This document shows, piece after piece, positions 8,203-10,307 of a DNA stretch of 10,307 nt. The position numbers and the translations under genes are program-made. Under the pieces are notes generated by a model, which saw nothing but the letters and a program-made list of their open reading frames with translations, did not search any database and had not been told where the DNA came from. Within the stretch, counting starts at the first letter, position 1. Each line of letters opens with the position of its first letter. This DNA is from Dysgonamonadaceae bacterium (GTDB lineage Bacteria > Bacteroidota > Bacteroidia > Bacteroidales > Azobacteroidaceae): assembly GCA_031276105.1 (NCBI GenBank), contig JAISNS010000004.1:1-10307 (forward strand), written 5' to 3'.

Positions 8203-8235
8203 TGTTGTATTAAATATGAGTGATGTTGTATTAAA
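8203..8235. repeat. 12-bp direct repeat at 21-bp spacing across the regulator/thioredoxin junction
   Basis: The plus strand holds TGTTGTATTAAA at 8203-8214 and again at 8224-8235. The left copy ends next to the thioredoxin-like gene's start codon, and the right copy includes the regulator's stop codon. The 21-bp spacing equals about two helical turns. This would suit a dimeric regulator site, but it could equally be a decayed 21-bp duplication that moved the start codon. Confidence 0.5.
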
Positions 8236-9193
8236 GTTCATTGACAATTTTTCGCTGTTTTTCGAAATATAAAATTCGCTGTTTTTCGTTTGTTATTGTT
8301 ATCAAAGTAGAAGTTCGGATAAACGATTGAACCCGGTTCTTTACTTTTTCAAAGAAATGCTCGTCCACCGAAGTTGCCGAAGTTAAAAGAAACGCCCTGA
8401 AAAAACTGAGTTTATAATTATCAGCCACAATATAAGCATAATTGGTCGTAATATCCATATCGGAAATATAGAGATTGACCCGGCAAGCGGTTTCTCTGAA
8501 TACTCCGTTGACAGCCATATCTTCAATATAATCAATCATTTGCAGTAAATCATTCTTTATTTTAAGTATACTGGCTTTTTCTATTAAGCGAATGCTGCTG
8601 AAATAATGTATAGTATTGACTAAGCGCCGGAAAATATATTTGTCGAAGACAAAACAAGCCGGTATATATTTGGTTTCGGCAGACAAACGCTGAAATTCGT
8701 TTACTATCCGATCCGGAAACGATAATTCGTGGAACGGTTTCGGATGTTCCTTACAACAATGCGCCTGCCAGTCGAATATATTGTATTGGACAAGATACGG
8801 GTAGGCGGAAAAAAGTTCGTAAGGAATCGTATTCGTAATCATAGCGGCTTCAGTTGTTTTACAGCCCCTCAATGTTTTAAGAAAGTTGGTATAAGCGTTG
8901 AGTAGCGAATAATCGACCTCCTGCGGATTAATGAAATCAGGCGTTCGCAGTTGAAGCGGAATACTGCTTTCGGTGGCTATTCCCACAATATTATCTAACG
9001 AAATTCCAAACTTTTTTGAGATAATGACAATTTCGTAGAAAGAAAAAGGGACATCTTGCCTTAATCTCCGGTAAATAGCTTCTTTTTCAAGACATAAAAT
9101 AGTAGTAAGCATATTAACCAATACCGGATTTTTGGGAATTTTTTTCCTTAATTCTCCTATAAAAGCATCGTATGACTGGTTATGATTCAACAT
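8231..9193 (-). CDS. Putative Bacteroidota-specific HTH transcriptional regulator
   Basis: The 320-residue soluble protein has no signal peptide or membrane segment. Residues of about 23-72 look like a Cro/CI-type helix-turn-helix: LVNMLTTILCL, then KEAIYRRLRQDVPFSFYEI, then SKKFGISLDNIVG. The phrase 'KEAIYRRLR..VPFSF.EI..ISK..GISLDNI' recalls a family I know from Bacteroides genomes as unnamed regulators. The rest (about 90-320) has helical segments of unknown fold and ends in a basic tail (NEKQRILYFEKQRKIVNEL). A ligand-sensing or oligomerisation role for that part is inference only. It lies 38 bp after one TlpA-type thioredoxin gene and 28 bp before another, so it is probably co-transcribed with both and may control them or respond to envelope redox or stress. 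The direct repeat at 8203-8235 is a possible binding site. The ATG at 9193 is the natural start because the N-terminal helix follows it at once. Confidence 0.75.
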   Translation of the reverse strand: MLNHNQSYDAFIGELRKKIPKNPVLVNMLTTILCLEKEAIYRRLRQDVPFSFYEIVIISKKFGISLDNIVGIATESSIPLQLRTPDFINPQEVDYSLLNAYTNFLKTLRGCKTTEAAMITNTIPYELFSAYPYLVQYNIFDWQAHCCKEHPKPFHELSFPDRIVNEFQRLSAETKYIPACFVFDKYIFRRLVNTIHYFSSIRLIEKASILKIKNDLLQMIDYIEDMAVNGVFRETACRVNLYISDMDITTNYAYIVADNYKLSFFRAFLLTSATSVDEHFFEKVKNRVQSFIRTSTLITITNEKQRILYFEKQRKIVNEL

Positions 9194-9231
9194 TCAACTC
9201 ATCGTTTAGGGAAAGACAGCAAGGACAATCC

Positions 9232-10307
9232 TTACTCAAAAATTTCTTTTAATTTAGCCGTCAACGTTTCTCCTCTTAGATTCTTGGCAATGATAACGCC
9301 CTGAGGATCTAACAAGAAATTTTGCGGAATGGATTGGACATTGTATTGAAGAGCCACTGCATTTTGCCAACCTTTCAGATCCGACACTTGCGGCCATGTC
9401 AATCCGTCTTTTTGAATAGCGGCCAGCCAATTTTGCCTGCCTCCCGGATTATCCAGGGAAACGCCTAATATTTCGAAATTCTTATCTTTATACTGATTGT
9501 ATGCTCTTACGACATGCGGATTTTCTTTCCGGCAGGGGCCGCACCAACTAGCCCAAAAATCTATCAGGAGGTATTTTCCTCTAAAATCGGAAAGGTTGAC
9601 GGGAGTTCCGGTTGCGTCGTTTTGGGTAAAACCGGGAGCGACAGACCCGATATCCGTCGTTTTCGACAGCGATAATTGCAATCCGATATTTTTGCCTTCG
9701 CCGGTATTTTGAAGATCGGCGCTCAACCGGTTATATAAAAAAGCAATATCGTTCATATCCGGATTTTGCCGGCTGTATTCTATCAAAGCCATCAAACTGA
9801 CAAAAGAGCGGGGATTATTTATAATGAAATTTTTGTAGATATCCTTGATTTCGGTTACTGTCTCTTCTATTTTTTCCTGAACAAATTGCTGGAAATCTTC
9901 ATTTTGTTGTTTTTCAAGCGAAGAATTATAATATTCATGGAGCAAGTTATTTTTTTTGTCTTCGACTGTTTTTAACTGTTCTTTCAGTTTTTTCAAATCA
10001 TCGTTGAGCGGAGAACCTGTAATAACCGCATTTGCCAACAAATCGTCGCTGTCAATATTTATTTTTTCACTCCCGATTATAAGCGGGATACTATGTTCGT
10101 ATGTTTGTTGAGTATCGACGGAGTCGCCGTTGGGAATAATAACTAAGCGTCCGTTGGTTGGAGCCTGTATTTTCCCTGAAAATAAAAAATGCCCCTCCTT
10201 AATATCTGCGGATTGAGTGATTATTTCGTTATTATCAATGTATTGCAAATAAATTTTTGCCGGAGAATTATAATGTCCGATTTTACCTTTCACTTCGTAT
10301 TCGCCAT
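9232..10307 (-). CDS. DUF4369 + thioredoxin (TlpA/ResA-type) protein disulfide reductase, N-terminus off the right edge
   Basis: The frame stays open from the stop at 9232 to the right window edge. The GTG at 10293 looks like a start but is probably internal: codons upstream continue as GEYE before VKGKIG, the usual first strand of a DUF4369 domain. A signal peptide or lipobox should lie outside the window. Counting from that GTG, DUF4369 covers about residues 1-95 (PAKIYLQY, GHFLFSG, ITGSPLNDDL). A lysine- and glutamate-rich helical linker (about 96-200) follows. The AhpC-TSA/redoxin domain starts with VAPGFTQNDATGTPVNLSDF and holds the catalytic WASWCGPCRKENP (C251, C254) and the cis-proline loop SIPQNFLLDPQG. 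Members are envelope thiol-disulfide oxidoreductases, often with several paralogues per Bacteroidales genome. The regulator gene follows 38 bp downstream. The gap holds only a weak 5-bp hairpin (AAGGA, 3 nt, TCCTT). Confidence 0.92.
   Translation of the reverse strand, partial: GEYEVKGKIGHYNSPAKIYLQYIDNNEIITQSADIKEGHFLFSGKIQAPTNGRLVIIPNGDSVDTQQTYEHSIPLIIGSEKINIDSDDLLANAVITGSPLNDDLKKLKEQLKTVEDKKNNLLHEYYNSSLEKQQNEDFQQFVQEKIEETVTEIKDIYKNFIINNPRSFVSLMALIEYSRQNPDMNDIAFLYNRLSADLQNTGEGKNIGLQLSLSKTTDIGSVAPGFTQNDATGTPVNLSDFRGKYLLIDFWASWCGPCRKENPHVVRAYNQYKDKNFEILGVSLDNPGGRQNWLAAIQKDGLTWPQVSDLKGWQNAVALQYNVQSIPQNFLLDPQGVIIAKNLRGETLTAKLKEIFE

Noticed and set aside
8203..8247. ATG at 8247 as the start of the CSNC thioredoxin gene
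   Set aside because: It would put 15 polar residues before a perfect signal peptide and overlap the regulator gene by 17 bp. ATG 8202 fits secretion better.
9221..9233. AAGGA/TCCTT inverted repeat after the right-most thioredoxin stop as a terminator
   Set aside because: The stem is only 5 bp, is A/T-rich and has no following T-tract, so it is too weak to call.
10279..10293. GTG at 10293 as the true start of the right-most thioredoxin gene
   Set aside because: The frame is open upstream to the window edge with plausible domain sequence (GEYE before VKGKIG), and no signal peptide follows the GTG. The gene is therefore cut by the window.

Overview
The window looks like a chromosomal segment of a Bacteroidales (Bacteroidota) bacterium. 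The protein types point there: DUF4369-type TlpA thioredoxins, a secreted S9 peptidase, an AAA-ATPase_like/PD-(D/E)XK-type protein, and a regulator type I know only from Bacteroidota. The start codons lack clear Shine-Dalgarno sequences, and one intergenic region carries a Bacteroidota-style TAnnTTTG -7 element. Genus cannot be named from this sequence alone. All eight genes lie on the minus strand, so transcription runs from the right edge to the left edge.

Right part (about 6.9-10.3 kb): an extracytoplasmic thioredoxin (TlpA/ResA type, CGPC active site) enters cut by the window edge. Next come a putative Bacteroidota-specific HTH regulator and a second, divergent secreted thioredoxin-fold protein (CSNC active site). 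The genes are 28-38 bp apart. A 12-bp direct repeat at 21-bp spacing covers the regulator/thioredoxin junction.

Middle part (about 1.6-6.9 kb): a secreted prolyl-oligopeptidase-family (S9) peptidase is followed by three housekeeping genes: phoH-like ATPase, purC (purine synthesis) and aroE (shikimate pathway). Gaps are 20-41 bp, and purC and aroE overlap by 26 bp. The run from 10.3 to 1.64 kb is therefore probably one or a few long transcripts. I see no convincing internal promoter or terminator.

Left part (1-1.64 kb): a 305-bp intergenic stretch separates aroE from a probably independently transcribed AAA-ATPase_like gene that runs off the left edge. This stretch holds, in transcription order, a degenerate 9-bp-period repeat just after the aroE stop, a four-copy 23-bp tandem array of palindromes that can also fold as a single hairpin of about 100 nt, and a good -7 promoter element for the ATPase gene.

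Most of the window is ordinary core genome. The non-coding array at 1441-1540 and the regulator flanked by two thioredoxins are the parts most worth following. I see no clear evidence of an undescribed defence or mobile system. Both edge genes are incomplete only because the window ends.
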